From positions 62,001 to 126,000 of the forward strand of contig NZ_LZLV01000034.1 in NCBI RefSeq assembly GCF_001673405.1: a stretch of 64,000 bases of DNA, read 5' to 3'. The notes under the pieces were generated by a model. That model saw nothing but the letters and a program-made list of their open reading frames with translations. It made no database searches and was not told where the DNA came from. Shown piece after piece: positions 14,850 to 22,448 of this stretch. The translations under genes were made by a program, and so were the position numbers. Numbering within the stretch: position 1 is the first letter of the stretch; every line of letters starts with the position of its first letter. This stretch comes from Mycobacterium sp. 1245111.1 (GTDB lineage Bacteria > Actinomycetota > Actinomycetes > Mycobacteriales > Mycobacteriaceae).

Positions 14850-14921
14850 GCGCGATTAGCTCAGCGGGAGAGCGCTTCCCTGACACGGAAGAGGTCACTG
14901 GTTCAATCCCAGTATCGCGCA
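14850..14921 (+). tRNA. tRNA-Val (anticodon GAC)
   Basis: A 72-nt cloverleaf. Acceptor GCGCGAT pairs with ATCGCGC, the anticodon loop CTGACAC gives GAC, and the T-arm contains GGTTCAATCC. Discriminator A is followed by an encoded CCA (14922-14924). It is the second valine tRNA in this cluster and reads GUC/GUU codons. Confidence 0.97.
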
Positions 14922-14963
14922 CCAGGTATTACCGCAGCTCAGACTAGCTTTCGATCCTTGTGG

Positions 14964-15260
14964 CTAGCCCGCCATCCGCACTTGGGCCACCGCGTTGGGG
15001 GCCTGGTCGGGGCAGTGCTGACGAATGGTGTTGCCGGTCAAAACTCCGGCATTTGTCGCGTTGTATCCGCGGGCCTCGAGGGTCGTCTCGATCGAAGCCA
15101 GGCTGGTGCCATTCCGGAGTGCGGCGCAAATGTCGAAACGGGAGTCGATGGTGGCGGCGTCCGCGGGCGCGGGGAGCGTCAGCGCTGCGGCCATCGCGGC
15201 CCCGGCGGCAAAGAGTGACCAACGGATGATGCTGTGTCCGTTGCTGGTGTTGTGCCTCAT
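14964..15260 (-). CDS. Small secreted DUF732-like protein
   Basis: A 98-residue protein with a signal peptide (residues 1-35, ending A-P-A-D-A-A). The mature part is about 62 residues: S-R-F-D-I-C-A-A-L-R-N-G-T-S-L, a helix, G-Y-N-A-T-N-A-G-V-L and I-R-Q-H-C-P. This resembles the small helical DUF732-type mycobacterial secreted proteins, with one cysteine pair (I-C-A-A and H-C-P) that would form a disulfide. It is more distant from the three clustered DUF732 genes at 16.9-18.1 kb than those are from one another. No function is known for the family. Confidence 0.7.
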   Translation of the reverse strand: MRHNTSNGHSIIRWSLFAAGAAMAAALTLPAPADAATIDSRFDICAALRNGTSLASIETTLEARGYNATNAGVLTGNTIRQHCPDQAPNAVAQVRMAG

Positions 15261-15357
15261 GTCAGCCTCGCGATTGTCGAGGTCACCGTTCTGAGTTAGT
15301 GGCCGTTGCCGTGTATTAACGCCCGGAATACCCGAACCCTGCCCGATCCAGCCCGAT

Positions 15358-15373
15358 CGTGAGCCAGCTCACG
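15358..15373. promoter_or_regulatory. Perfect palindrome upstream of the Pro-rich gene
   Basis: CGTGAGC-CA-GCTCACG is a perfect 7-2-7 palindrome in the 190-bp gap between the divergent genes at 15260 and 15451. The gap otherwise shows only a possible -10 (TAAGCT) near 15416. This is an operator candidate. Confidence 0.3.
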
Positions 15374-15450
15374 GCCCGCGCCTGATTCGGCGCCGCGGAC
15401 GGGCCGCGGGCTAATAAGCTGAGGCGGACCCGCCCACCGAGAGGCCCGCT

Positions 15451-15756
15451 ATGACGAGGTTCCTTCGCCGCCTTGCCGCCGCGACCGTCGCGGCCGGCAT
15501 TCCACTGGCAGCCGTCGCGATCGCGAAGCCCGCGGTCAGTTCCGCGGGTTGTGATCCGAATTGGGCGCACAACCCCTTAACCGGCGAGTGCCATCCGCCA
15601 CCGCCACCACCTGACTGGTACACCGTCCGGCCGGCGTACGCGCCGCCCTACGCCCCGGCAGACGTCCCGCCGCCACCTCCCCCTCCACCGTGGGCACAGC
15701 ACATGCAGCCCAGGTGGGACCAAGGCTCCCAAAACTGGTATTGGGGCGGGATTTAA
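15451..15756 (+). CDS. Secreted Pro-rich small protein
   Basis: A 101-residue protein with a signal peptide (M-T-R-F-L-R-R then a hydrophobic stretch, cleavage near A-V-S-S-A-G, residue ~32). The mature chain opens with G-C-D-P-N-W-A-H-N-P-L-T-G-E-C-H, giving a probable disulfide. Proline runs and tryptophan/tyrosine-rich segments follow (Q-N-W-Y-W-G-G-I at the end). Similar small Trp/Pro-rich secreted proteins are common in mycobacteria, without known function. The DNA lacks frameshifts and has a plausible GAGAGG site before the ATG. Confidence 0.7.
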   Translation: MTRFLRRLAAATVAAGIPLAAVAIAKPAVSSAGCDPNWAHNPLTGECHPPPPPPDWYTVRPAYAPPYAPADVPPPPPPPPWAQHMQPRWDQGSQNWYWGGI

Positions 15757-15776
15757 CGCCTCAGAAGCGGTCGGCA

Positions 15777-16913
15777 CTACAGCTTTCGAACACCACGCAT
15801 GATTTTGGCGAACGGGCCGCCGGCGACGAGCCCGCGGCGAAGGCTCGGCTGCAGCGTGCTCAAGTTCATCAGAACGGGATAGCCCAGCCCGTGGTCGCGC
15901 CAGTCGGCAAGCTGGTCCAGGATTTCGTCGTGAGTGCCTTGCAGGCAGGCATCTTTCAGCAGCGACAGCGGAACGTTCGAGGTGTACTCCAACACCGATT
16001 CCTCGTCGAAGACCTGCGGAATGATGTCCTGGGAGCCGGTGAAATCGTCGCCGAGCGGGTGCGAAACACCGTGGCGCTTCCACAATTCCGCCGGCGCATT
16101 CAATGCGAACGTTTTCATCGCGGTCGACTCCAGCGCCTCGTCGATCTCGTGGCGGCTGCGACCAGTCACGGTGAAGAACAGGACGGCAGCGTCGATCGAC
16201 GAGGGATCCCGTCCGGCATCCGACGCCGCGACCCGCACCGCCTCCAAGCCCCGCGCGTAATCGGCGGGCGAGAACACCGCGGCCGGAAACCACGCGTCGG
16301 CGTAGCGGCCGGTCGCCCGCAGCATCCTGGGTCCATGCGAGGCGATCCAAATCTCCGGCCACTTACCGCGATAGGGCCACAGGTCGAAGACCGCGTTGTG
16401 CAGCGGGAAGAACGGCGAGTCGCGGGTGACGAGCTCACCGCCGGAATTCCACAGCGCCCGGATCGTGGCCATGGCTTCTTCGAACCGCGCCACCGGTCGC
16501 GACCATTCCACCCCGTAGGGTTCGTTGCCCTCACGCTCGCCGGTGCCGATGCCGAGAATCGCCCGCCCCTTGGTCAGCAGATGCAAGGTCGCGGCGGCCT
16601 GCGCTGTGACCGCGGGATTGCGGCGGCCCGTGTCGGTGACGCCGATCCCAAGCCGCATGCGCCCCAACCGATTTCGGGCCGCCAGATGACCTAGCACCGT
16701 CCATGGCTCCAGGTTCGCGTCGACTTTCGGCGTCAGTCGGGCCGCCCCGATGTACTTCGGTTGGGCCATCGCACGCGGGAACAACGAATTCAGGTGATCG
16801 GCCAGCCAGAAGGAGTCCGCGCCAGTAGCCACCGCGGACAGGTAGCTACTTCGCGTCACCGCCATCGGTGAAAGACGCATGGGCAGCGCCTGCGCCGCCA
16901 GTCCAACCCTCAC
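15777..16913 (-). CDS. F420-type LLM oxidoreductase, phthiodiolone ketoreductase-like
   Basis: A 378-residue luciferase-like monooxygenase-fold protein. The N-terminal [17 protein letters not shown] (~31-47), [20 protein letters not shown] (~93-112), [13 protein letters not shown] (~124-136) and [16 protein letters not shown] segments closely resemble Rv2951c. That enzyme is the F420-dependent ketoreductase that makes phthiodiolones into phthiotriols. No PDIM or phenolglycolipid biosynthesis genes lie nearby, so the actual substrate may be another polyketide or lipid ketone. The start is GTG 16913. Confidence 0.85.
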   Translation of the reverse strand: MRVGLAAQALPMRLSPMAVTRSSYLSAVATGADSFWLADHLNSLFPRAMAQPKYIGAARLTPKVDANLEPWTVLGHLAARNRLGRMRLGIGVTDTGRRNPAVTAQAAATLHLLTKGRAILGIGTGEREGNEPYGVEWSRPVARFEEAMATIRALWNSGGELVTRDSPFFPLHNAVFDLWPYRGKWPEIWIASHGPRMLRATGRYADAWFPAAVFSPADYARGLEAVRVAASDAGRDPSSIDAAVLFFTVTGRSRHEIDEALESTAMKTFALNAPAELWKRHGVSHPLGDDFTGSQDIIPQVFDEESVLEYTSNVPLSLLKDACLQGTHDEILDQLADWRDHGLGYPVLMNLSTLQPSLRRGLVAGGPFAKIMRGVRKL

Positions 16914-16937
16914 AACCAGTTCCTCGGCAGCCGTCGA

Positions 16938-17264
16938 CTACTGCTGACCGCCGGATCCCCCGACCTGCTGCACGTATTGGGGACAATAGGCGCTCACCGC
17001 GATAGCGGTGAACTTGGCCGCATTGGTCGTACTGATTCCCGAATTCTGTTGCTGCACAAGCTGAACCACCTGCAACCCCGGCTTTCCCTGCGCTATCAGC
17101 TCACACGTTGTATGGCCCGCTTCGACGGCATTGGCGGGATCGTTGAAGGTGATACCGGCTTTGGTCAGCGCGTCGACAAAGCTCGCGTCGACGCCCGGTT
17201 CCGCGTGTGCCGGTGCTGCGAGACCTACCGCCGCAACGCCGAGCACCATCAGAAGACGCCTCAT
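16938..17264 (-). CDS. DUF732 secreted protein, copy 1
   Basis: About 108 residues from ATG 17264 (ATG 17276 is an alternative). A signal peptide (M-R-R-L-L-M-V-L-G, cleavage after A-H-A) is followed by a DUF732 domain: D-A-S-F-V-D-A-L-T-K-A-G-I-T-F, C-E-L-I-A-Q-G-K-P-G and A-V-S-A-Y-C-P-Q-Y. The two cysteines of the family are present. Two paralogues follow upstream on the same strand. The family is mycobacterial, secreted and functionally unknown. Confidence 0.88.
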   Translation of the reverse strand: MRRLLMVLGVAAVGLAAPAHAEPGVDASFVDALTKAGITFNDPANAVEAGHTTCELIAQGKPGLQVVQLVQQQNSGISTTNAAKFTAIAVSAYCPQYVQQVGGSGGQQ

Positions 17265-17313
17265 GGCCCACATCATCGCCTACCCCGGCGCGGTAGTCGA
17301 ACCCGCGGGTGTG

Positions 17314-17625
17314 TCACCGGCCCGTCGGCAGGTACTGCGGACAGTAGGTGGTTCGCGCGATCACCGTGAACAGTTCTGCCTTGTCGGGCCTGATGTTCGG
17401 ATTTTTTTGCGTCACCTCGTCGACGACGTCGGGTTCGGTTTGCCACAGATCCATCAGCGCGCAGACCGTCTTGCCCGCCTTGATTGCGCTCTGATCGTCG
17501 CTGAACGTGATACCGGCGTTGGTCACCGCGTTGAGGAAGCTCGCGTTAGTAGCCGGGTCGGCGTGCGCCGGCACGGCGCCACCCAGTATGGACGCAACAG
17601 CAACCGCGACAAGTAGACGCCGCAT
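17314..17625 (-). CDS. DUF732 secreted protein, copy 2
   Basis: 103 residues from ATG 17625, which begins M-R-R-L-L-V-A-V-A-V like copy 1. The longer open frame upstream lacks coding character. A signal peptide cleaves after A-H-A. The DUF732 core is N-A-S-F-L-N-A-V-T-N-A-G-I-T-F, V-C-A-L-M-D-L and T-T-Y-C-P-Q-Y-L. It ends shortly after the conserved C-P-Q-Y. It is clearly paralogous to the flanking genes at 16938 and 17678. Confidence 0.88.
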   Translation of the reverse strand: MRRLLVAVAVASILGGAVPAHADPATNASFLNAVTNAGITFSDDQSAIKAGKTVCALMDLWQTEPDVVDEVTQKNPNIRPDKAELFTVIARTTYCPQYLPTGR

Positions 17626-17677
17626 TGCTCCATTGTCGCTCACACCGAACCCATTGGGGCCGATGTTGACCCGTCGT

Positions 17678-18058
17678 CTAACCGGCAGGAGGTGCCGGGT
17701 TACTGGGCGCAGCAGGCTGTTCGGCGCGCTGCAGGAATTGCGGGCAGTAGGCGCTGGCCGCAATCGCGGTGAACTGGGCGGCCCGAGTCGTGTCCAGGCC
17801 CGGATTCTGGCGTGACACAAGCTGGATGACGTCGAGTTCCGGTCGGCCCTGCTGCATCATCCCGCAGGCCGCCTTCGCGGCTTTCACCGCGCCGGATTCG
17901 CTTTTGACCGTGATGTCCGTCTTGCCGAGAGCGTCGAGAAAACTCGCGTCCACGCCCGGATCTGCCGCCGCTGGACTCGCACCGCAGCAGACAACCGCCA
18001 GCGTCACAGCTACCACCGCGATCAGCGGCCGAGACGTCATCGGTACATCGTCGCGCAT
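17678..18058 (-). CDS. DUF732 secreted protein, copy 3
   Basis: About 126 residues from ATG 18058 (ATG 18040 is also possible). The signal peptide (P-L-I-A-V-V-A-V-T-L-A-V-V) ends P-A-A-A-D. The DUF732 domain reads D-A-S-F-L-D-A-L-G-K-T-D-I-T-V, A-C-G-M-M-Q-Q-G-R-P-E-L-D-V-I-Q-L-V and A-A-S-A-Y-C-P-Q-F-L. A proline/alanine-rich tail follows. It is the first of three tandem paralogues. It is divergent from the SRPBCC gene at 18125, so they may share a promoter region. Confidence 0.86.
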   Translation of the reverse strand: MRDDVPMTSRPLIAVVAVTLAVVCCGASPAAADPGVDASFLDALGKTDITVKSESGAVKAAKAACGMMQQGRPELDVIQLVSRQNPGLDTTRAAQFTAIAASAYCPQFLQRAEQPAAPSNPAPPAG

Positions 18059-18124
18059 CTCGGCTTCGTTGTCGCGATGACCGAAGCGACCCGTCGAATC
18101 GGCCGCGCTGACAAGATCGGACAA

Positions 18125-18610
18125 ATGGCCGAAAGAATCGAAGTCCAGCGCACGATCGCCGCACCGCCCGCCGACATCTTCGCGGTCCTCTGCGACCCGC
18201 AGGGTCACGTCGCCATCGACTCATCTGGCATGTTGCAGGACGCCGAAGGCGCCGCTGTCGCCGCCGTCGGCGACAACTTCGTCGTGCACATGGATCGTCA
18301 AGCGCTCAACGACTTTCCGGAGCTCGGCACGTACGACGTCACCGTCACCATCCGTGAATTCGAGCAGGATCGGCTGATCGCCTGGACCGTGCTGGGTCAG
18401 ATCCGGCCGCAGATCGGCCATGTCTACGGGTACCGGCTGGAGCCCGATCAGCAGGGCGAAGCCACGGTCGTCACATCGTTTTACGACTGGTCGCAGATCG
18501 ACGAAAAGTGGCGCGAAGCGAAGATCTTCCCGGTCGTCTCCGAGGCGGCACTCCGGGCATCACTGGGCATTTTGGATCGGACGGTCCGGCGCGGCTATCC
18601 GAAGGCCTGA
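18125..18610 (+). CDS. SRPBCC family protein
   Basis: 161 residues from ATG 18125; the preceding in-frame codons back to 18077 are probably untranslated. The START/Bet v1-like fold is seen in the opening I-E-V-Q-R-T-I-A-A-P-P-A-D-I-F-A-V-L-C-D-P. It continues with a central strand pair (Y-D-V-T-V-T-I-R-E-F and L-I-A-W-T-V-L-G) and the final helix (S-L-G-I-L-D-R-T-V-R-R-G-Y). Such proteins bind hydrophobic ligands or act as cyclases. It is directly upstream of clpC2 but separated from it by the operator pair, so the two are probably transcribed independently. Confidence 0.82.
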   Translation: MAERIEVQRTIAAPPADIFAVLCDPQGHVAIDSSGMLQDAEGAAVAAVGDNFVVHMDRQALNDFPELGTYDVTVTIREFEQDRLIAWTVLGQIRPQIGHVYGYRLEPDQQGEATVVTSFYDWSQIDEKWREAKIFPVVSEAALRASLGILDRTVRRGYPKA

Positions 18611-18620
18611 CCCCCTCGCG

Positions 18621-18639
18621 CGTCAACCAAAAGTTGACG
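18621..18639. promoter_or_regulatory. clpC2 operator 1
   Basis: CGTCAAC-CAAAA-GTTGACG is a perfect 7-5-7 palindrome. Its right arm contains the TTGACG that serves as the likely -35 of the clpC2 promoter. An identical-arm site follows 28 bp downstream (centre to centre). Confidence 0.75.
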
Positions 18640-18662
18640 AATCCACTGCGTCAACCTATCGT
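18634..18662 (+). promoter_or_regulatory. clpC2 leaderless promoter
   Basis: TTGACG (18634-18639), a 17-bp spacer and TATCGT (18657-18662) form a SigA-type promoter. The -10 ends 8 bp before ATG 18670, which predicts a transcript starting at the start codon. There is no Shine-Dalgarno sequence, because operator 2 occupies that place. Confidence 0.7.
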
Positions 18663-18667
18663 TGACG
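18649..18667. promoter_or_regulatory. clpC2 operator 2
   Basis: CGTCAAC-CTATC-GTTGACG has the same 7-bp arms as operator 1 with a different 5-bp centre. It covers the predicted -10 and the transcription start. A protein bound to both sites would block the promoter. Confidence 0.75.
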
Positions 18668-18669
18668 GC

Positions 18670-19383
18670 ATGGTCCAATCTCACCCCGTTCGACTCGACG
18701 AGCTGATCAACGCCATCAAAAAGGTGCACGCCGACGTGCTCGACCAGCTCAGCGATGCGGTGCTGGCGGCCGAGCACCTCGGCGAAGTCGCCGACCACCT
18801 GATCGGGCACTTCGTCGACCAGGCGCGCCGGTCCGGAGCTTCCTGGACCGACATCGGCAAGAGCATGGGCGTCACCAAGCAGGCCGCCCAGAAGCGCTTC
18901 GTGCTGCGCGCCGAGACCACCACACTCGACCCGAACGGCGGCTTCGAACGCTTCACTCCTCGGGCCCGCAATGCCGTGGTGACCGCCCAGAATGCCGCAC
19001 ACGAGGCCGGCAACGACGAGATCACTCCCGACCACCTGATTCTCGGGGTGCTGAGCGACCCCGAGGCCCTGGTGACCAAGCTGCTGCGGGCACAACGCAT
19101 CGACCCCGAATCACTGCGCGCATCGATCACGCTGCCACCCGCGGCGGACACCATGCCCGCGTTGATCCCCTTCAGCGGGACGGCCCGCAAAGCGCTCGAG
19201 CTGACCTTCCGCGAGGCACTTCGGTTGGGCCACAACTACATTGGGACTGAGCACATTCTGCTCGCACTGCTTGAGCTCGAAGACGGCAGCGGTCCACTGC
19301 ATCAGGCCGGCGTCGACAAGGATCGCACCGAGGCGGATTTGGCCGCCGTACTCAAGTCTCTGGCGGCCGACGAGAAGAGCTGA
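18670..19383 (+). CDS. clpC2: ClpC2: HTH plus Clp N-terminal repeat protein
   Basis: 237 residues from ATG 18670. The N-terminal third is helical and contains a helix-turn-helix-like segment (G-A-S-W-T-D-I-G-K-S-M-G-V-T-K-Q-A-A-Q-K-R-F, residues ~55-76). Then come two Clp_N repeats: F-T-P-R-A-R-N-A-V-V-T-A-Q-N-A-A-H with D-H-L-I-L-G-V-L, and A-R-K-A-L-E-L-T-F-R-E-A with G-T-E-H-I-L-L-A-L-L. There are no ATPase modules, so it is not a chaperone itself. As I recall, mycobacterial ClpC2 binds cyclomarin-type drugs that target ClpC1 and represses its own gene. The twin operators on its promoter fit autorepression. Confidence 0.9.
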   Translation: MVQSHPVRLDELINAIKKVHADVLDQLSDAVLAAEHLGEVADHLIGHFVDQARRSGASWTDIGKSMGVTKQAAQKRFVLRAETTTLDPNGGFERFTPRARNAVVTAQNAAHEAGNDEITPDHLILGVLSDPEALVTKLLRAQRIDPESLRASITLPPAADTMPALIPFSGTARKALELTFREALRLGHNYIGTEHILLALLELEDGSGPLHQAGVDKDRTEADLAAVLKSLAADEKS

Positions 19384-19464
19384 GGGTTGCACATAGCCGC
19401 CGACGCAAGCCGACCACGTGAGCGCCGCGGTGTGCCATCATGCGATGGTCGCCGAGGAGGACAG

Positions 19465-19971
19465 ATGCCCCGCTATCTGGTTGTCGTGATCACCGTCATC
19501 GCGGCCACATTCATTGCCGTACCGCGCGCGTCGGCGAGCGACGCCCCCATCGGCCACCTCGGTGACACCCTGCGGGTCGACACCGGCAAGATGATCGCCG
19601 ACGTCACGGTCAGCAGCGTGCAACCGGTCGACCCGCCGCCGGGGTTCGGCTACAACCGGGTGGGCATTCCGGTCAAGAGTTTCCCGAACAGCGCGGTGGT
19701 GCGCGCAGATGTGGCGATCCACGCGGTCCGGGTGCCCACCCCGTATCAGATGGTCACCGATTTCACGTTCGACGGAGTCACTCCGTTCGGCGACGCCTAC
19801 AAGTCCCGCGCCTCCGACGCGCCTGACGCCCTGGACGCCGCGCTGACGAACGCGCCGACCGGATCGATCGTTCGCGGCGGCGTGTACTGGGAGGCCTACC
19901 GCGATCCGGTCTCCACAGTTGTTCTGCTGGACAAGAAGACGGGGTATCACCTAGCGCAGTGGAACCTGTAG
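19465..19971 (+). CDS. Secreted protein of the Rv2668 type
   Basis: 168 residues from ATG 19465, chosen for the strong GAGGAGG before it. A signal peptide (residues 1-25, ending A-S-A) is followed by a beta-rich exported domain (G-H-L-G-D-T-L-R-V-D-T-G-K-M-I-A-D-V-T-V, G-G-V-Y-W-E-A-Y-R-D-P-V-S-T-V-V-L-L-D). This is DUF4352-like in pattern: an opening 'G-D-x-x' strand and a closing hydrophobic strand. Position after clpC2 and before a GNAT gene corresponds to Rv2668 in M. tuberculosis. It overlaps the GNAT gene by 13 bp, so the two are co-translated. The function is unknown. Confidence 0.82.
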   Translation: MPRYLVVVITVIAATFIAVPRASASDAPIGHLGDTLRVDTGKMIADVTVSSVQPVDPPPGFGYNRVGIPVKSFPNSAVVRADVAIHAVRVPTPYQMVTDFTFDGVTPFGDAYKSRASDAPDALDAALTNAPTGSIVRGGVYWEAYRDPVSTVVLLDKKTGYHLAQWNL

Positions 19972-20501
19972 CGCGCATCGCCACCGCGGATTCCGTGGAC
20001 GCGGTCGAGTTGGCCGCGGTCGCCGCGCGCACATTCCCCTTGGCCTGTCCCCCGTCGGTCGCGCTGAGCGACATCGCTGCGTTCGTCGACGCGAACCTGT
20101 CCGACGTGTGCTTCACCGATTACCTGGCCGACCCGCAACGGCTGATCTTCACTACCAGCGACGACGGCCGACTCACCGGTTACGCCATGCTGATCAGCGG
20201 CGCGCCCGACGATCCCGACGTGCAGCGCGCAGTCGGCATTCGACCCGCCACCGAGCTGTCGAAGATGTATGTGCTGCCGTCTCATCACGGCTCGGGGACG
20301 GCGACCGCGTTGATGGAAGCCGCCCTGGCCGCAGCCGCAGATCGGGGCGAGCGCTGCGTCTGGCTCGGCGTCAATCAGAAAAACGAACGCGCTCAACAGT
20401 TCTACACAAAGAGCGGCTTTACCATCAACGGCCACAGGAGTTTTCGGTTGGGCAGCCACCTCGAAAGCGACTACGTGATGATCCGACCGATTACGCAGTA
20501 A
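19959..20501 (+). CDS. GNAT N-acetyltransferase
   Basis: 180 residues from GTG 19959, which overlaps the upstream secreted-protein gene by 13 bp. The GNAT fold is visible: E-L-S-K-M-Y-V-L-P-S-H-H-G-S-G-T-A-T-A-L-M near residues 102-122 (acetyl-CoA-binding Q/RxxGxG/A variant H-H-G-S-G-T), then V-W-L-G-V-N-Q-K-N-E-R-A-Q-Q-F-Y-T-K-S-G-F at 139-159. The latter is the common motif-B helix where substrate arginines and tyrosine sit. The acceptor is unknown. It corresponds to Rv2669 by order. Its end overlaps the convergent AFG1 gene by 11 bp. Confidence 0.9.
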   Translation: MEPVARIATADSVDAVELAAVAARTFPLACPPSVALSDIAAFVDANLSDVCFTDYLADPQRLIFTTSDDGRLTGYAMLISGAPDDPDVQRAVGIRPATELSKMYVLPSHHGSGTATALMEAALAAAADRGERCVWLGVNQKNERAQQFYTKSGFTINGHRSFRLGSHLESDYVMIRPITQ

Positions 20502-21516
20502 TGGCGGCGCTCAGCGCCAGCAGCCGCGAGGTGGCGCGCAGATACTTCTTACGGAAGCCACCGCCCAGCATGTCCGCGCTGAAGAGGCGGTCGAGCCGTT
20601 CTCCCGAGGCCAGGACGGGGATGCCCCCGTCGTAGAGCCGGTCGGTCAGCGCTACCAGTCGCAGCGCCACGTTCTGATCCTCGATGGCGTGCACGCCGGT
20701 CAGGCAGACCGTCGTCACCCCGTCGATCAGCGTCAGATACCGCGAGGGATGCATGGTCGCCAGGTGAGCGCAGAGCGCGTCGAAGTCGTCGAGGGTCGCG
20801 CCAGGTACCCGCGAGGCGTAGTCGGCGACCTCGTCATTGGACGGCGGCCGCGGCGCAGGCGGCAGATCGCGGTGCCGGTAATCGGGGCCTTCGATGCGGA
20901 CAACCTCGAAAATTGCTGCCAGCGTGGCGATTTCGCGTAAGAAGTCCTGCGCCGCGAATCGCCCTTCGCCGAGCTGCTCGGGCAGGGTGTTGGACGTGGC
21001 GGCCACGGACACACCGCGCTCGACGAGCTGCGTGAGCAGCCGCGAGATCAGCGTGGTGTTGCCCGGATCGTCGAGTTCGAACTCGTCAATGCACAGCAGG
21101 GTGTAACCGCCGAGCAGCTCCACGCATTCGGCGAACCCGAAAACCCCGGCGAGCTGGGTGAGCTCCATGAACGTCGCAAACGCTTTGGCGTGCATAGCAT
21201 CGTCGGGCAGCCCACGGTAAGCGGCGGCCAACAGGTGCGTCTTACCGACACCGAAACCGCCGTCCAGGTACAGCCCGACGCCGGGCAGTACCTCGCGGCG
21301 GCCGAACAATTTCTTGCGACCGGCACGACGTTCGACGGCCCGCTCACAGAACTGCTGGCAGGCGGCGACGGCCGCCGACTGGGACGGCTCGGCCGGGTCG
21401 GGGTGATAGCTCGCGAAGCTGGCATCGGCGAACGTCGGCGGCGGTGTCAGCTGGGAGACAAGCCGCTCCGGCGAGACGGTCGGCTGCCGGTCGACCAGAC
21501 GAGCAACCCCGTGCAT
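20491..21516 (-). CDS. AFG1/ZapE family ATPase
   Basis: A 341-residue AAA-type P-loop ATPase of the AFG1/ZapE family. The Walker A is G-G-F-G-V-G-K-T-H (residues ~86-94), the Walker B is L-L-C-I-D-E-F-E-L-D-D-P (~140-151), the sensor-1 stretch is A-A-T-S-N-T-L-P, and the family E-G-P-D-Y-R-H-R-D motif follows. In bacteria ZapE supports cell division; mitochondrial AFG1 aids turnover of respiratory subunits. The role in mycobacteria is untested. It is convergent with the GNAT gene and divergent from the ribD-like gene, matching the Rv2670c position. Confidence 0.88.
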   Translation of the reverse strand: MHGVARLVDRQPTVSPERLVSQLTPPPTFADASFASYHPDPAEPSQSAAVAACQQFCERAVERRAGRKKLFGRREVLPGVGLYLDGGFGVGKTHLLAAAYRGLPDDAMHAKAFATFMELTQLAGVFGFAECVELLGGYTLLCIDEFELDDPGNTTLISRLLTQLVERGVSVAATSNTLPEQLGEGRFAAQDFLREIATLAAIFEVVRIEGPDYRHRDLPPAPRPPSNDEVADYASRVPGATLDDFDALCAHLATMHPSRYLTLIDGVTTVCLTGVHAIEDQNVALRLVALTDRLYDGGIPVLASGERLDRLFSADMLGGGFRKKYLRATSRLLALSAAITA

Positions 21517-21550
21517 GGACGCACCCTATCGACGTGTTGCAATCATGCGC

Positions 21551-22363
21551 ATGGCTGACGGGTCCGGTGCGGTACAGATGCGACTGCTCGGCTCCTCGGG
21601 CGATGTCGACGGCAACGAGTTGTCCGAGTTCTACCGCTACCCGGACCTCCGAGCCGCCAGCGGGGTGTGGTTACGCGCCAACTTCATCGCCAGCCTGGAC
21701 GGCGGCGCGACGTTCGCCGGCAAGACCGGCCAAATGGGCAGCCCCGGCGACCGCGCGGTGTTCGGCACGTTGCGGGAAATGGCCGACGTGATCCTGGTCG
21801 GCGCCGGCACCGTGCGAATCGAGGGTTATTCCGGCGCCCGGCCGACCGTCGCGCAGCGGCAGCGTCGTCAAAAACGGGGGCAAACCGAAGTCCCTCAGCT
21901 GGCGATCGTCTCCAAATCCGGTCGCCTGGACCGGGATATGCCGGTGTTCACCCGGACCGAGGTGCCGCCGCTGGTCTGCACCTGCACGGCGTCGGTCGCC
22001 CAGACCCGGCGCACGCTGGCGGGCCTTGCCGAGGTGGTCGACTGCTCGACTTCCGACCCGGACAACGTCGACTCTGCCGCGATGCTGGCCGCCTTCGCCG
22101 ACCGCGGGTTGCCGCGGGTACTGACCGAGGGCGGCCCGATGCTGTTCAGCGCGTTCGTCGCCGACGGCCTGCTCGACGAGCTGTGCCTGACGGTCGCGCC
22201 GATCCTCGTCGGCGGTTCCGCCGAGCGCATCACCACCGGGGCGGGGCAGGTGCTGACCCCCATGCGGTGCGCGCACATCCTCACCGACGACGACGGCTAC
22301 CTGTACACGCGCTACGTGCGCACCGACGCGCCGGACGACGATGCAGGCCGGAAACCGGCCTGA
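21551..22363 (+). CDS. ribD: RibD C-terminal domain reductase (Rv2671-like)
   Basis: About 270 residues from ATG 21551 (ATG 21545 is also possible; the frame runs back to 21515). A stand-alone RibD reductase / dihydrofolate reductase-like domain: W-L-R-A-N-F-I-A-S-L-D-G-G-A-T, G-D-R-A-V-F-G-T-L-R-E-M-A-D-V-I-L-V-G-A-G-T-V-R-I-E-G-Y and L-T-E-G-G-P-M-L-F with a closing C-A-H-I-L-T-D-D. It lacks the RibD deaminase domain. In M. tuberculosis this NADPH-dependent protein can substitute for DHFR when overproduced and contributes to para-aminosalicylate resistance; its natural pterin/flavin substrate is unresolved. Its 3' end is followed by a hairpin repeat. Confidence 0.88.
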   Translation: MADGSGAVQMRLLGSSGDVDGNELSEFYRYPDLRAASGVWLRANFIASLDGGATFAGKTGQMGSPGDRAVFGTLREMADVILVGAGTVRIEGYSGARPTVAQRQRRQKRGQTEVPQLAIVSKSGRLDRDMPVFTRTEVPPLVCTCTASVAQTRRTLAGLAEVVDCSTSDPDNVDSAAMLAAFADRGLPRVLTEGGPMLFSAFVADGLLDELCLTVAPILVGGSAERITTGAGQVLTPMRCAHILTDDDGYLYTRYVRTDAPDDDAGRKPA

Positions 22364-22402
22364 GGTGGGGGCACCCCCAGCCGCGTAGCGGCGAGGGGGC
22401 GA
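22364..22402 (+). repeat. Intergenic hairpin repeat, copy 1
   Basis: A GC-rich hairpin begins just after the ribD-like stop. CCCCC-AG-CCGC-GTA-GCGG-CGA-GGGGG contains two stacked stems. Twenty-four bases of it (CCCAGCCGCGTAGCGGCGAG plus GGGG) recur identically at 61822-61845, downstream of ideR. It is probably a short mycobacterial interspersed repeat acting as a terminator. Confidence 0.7.
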
Positions 22403-22435
22403 GTCAGGCAGTGGGCCCTGACGACGGGCAATCGC

Positions 22436-22441
22436 TACTGT
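22436..22441 (+). promoter_or_regulatory. -10 element, leaderless start of the hydrolase-like gene
   Basis: TACTGT ends 8 bp before ATG 22449. There is no Shine-Dalgarno sequence, so a leaderless transcript is likely. This also argues against the GTG at 22440 as the start. Confidence 0.5.
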
Positions 22442-22448
22442 GGTCGGC

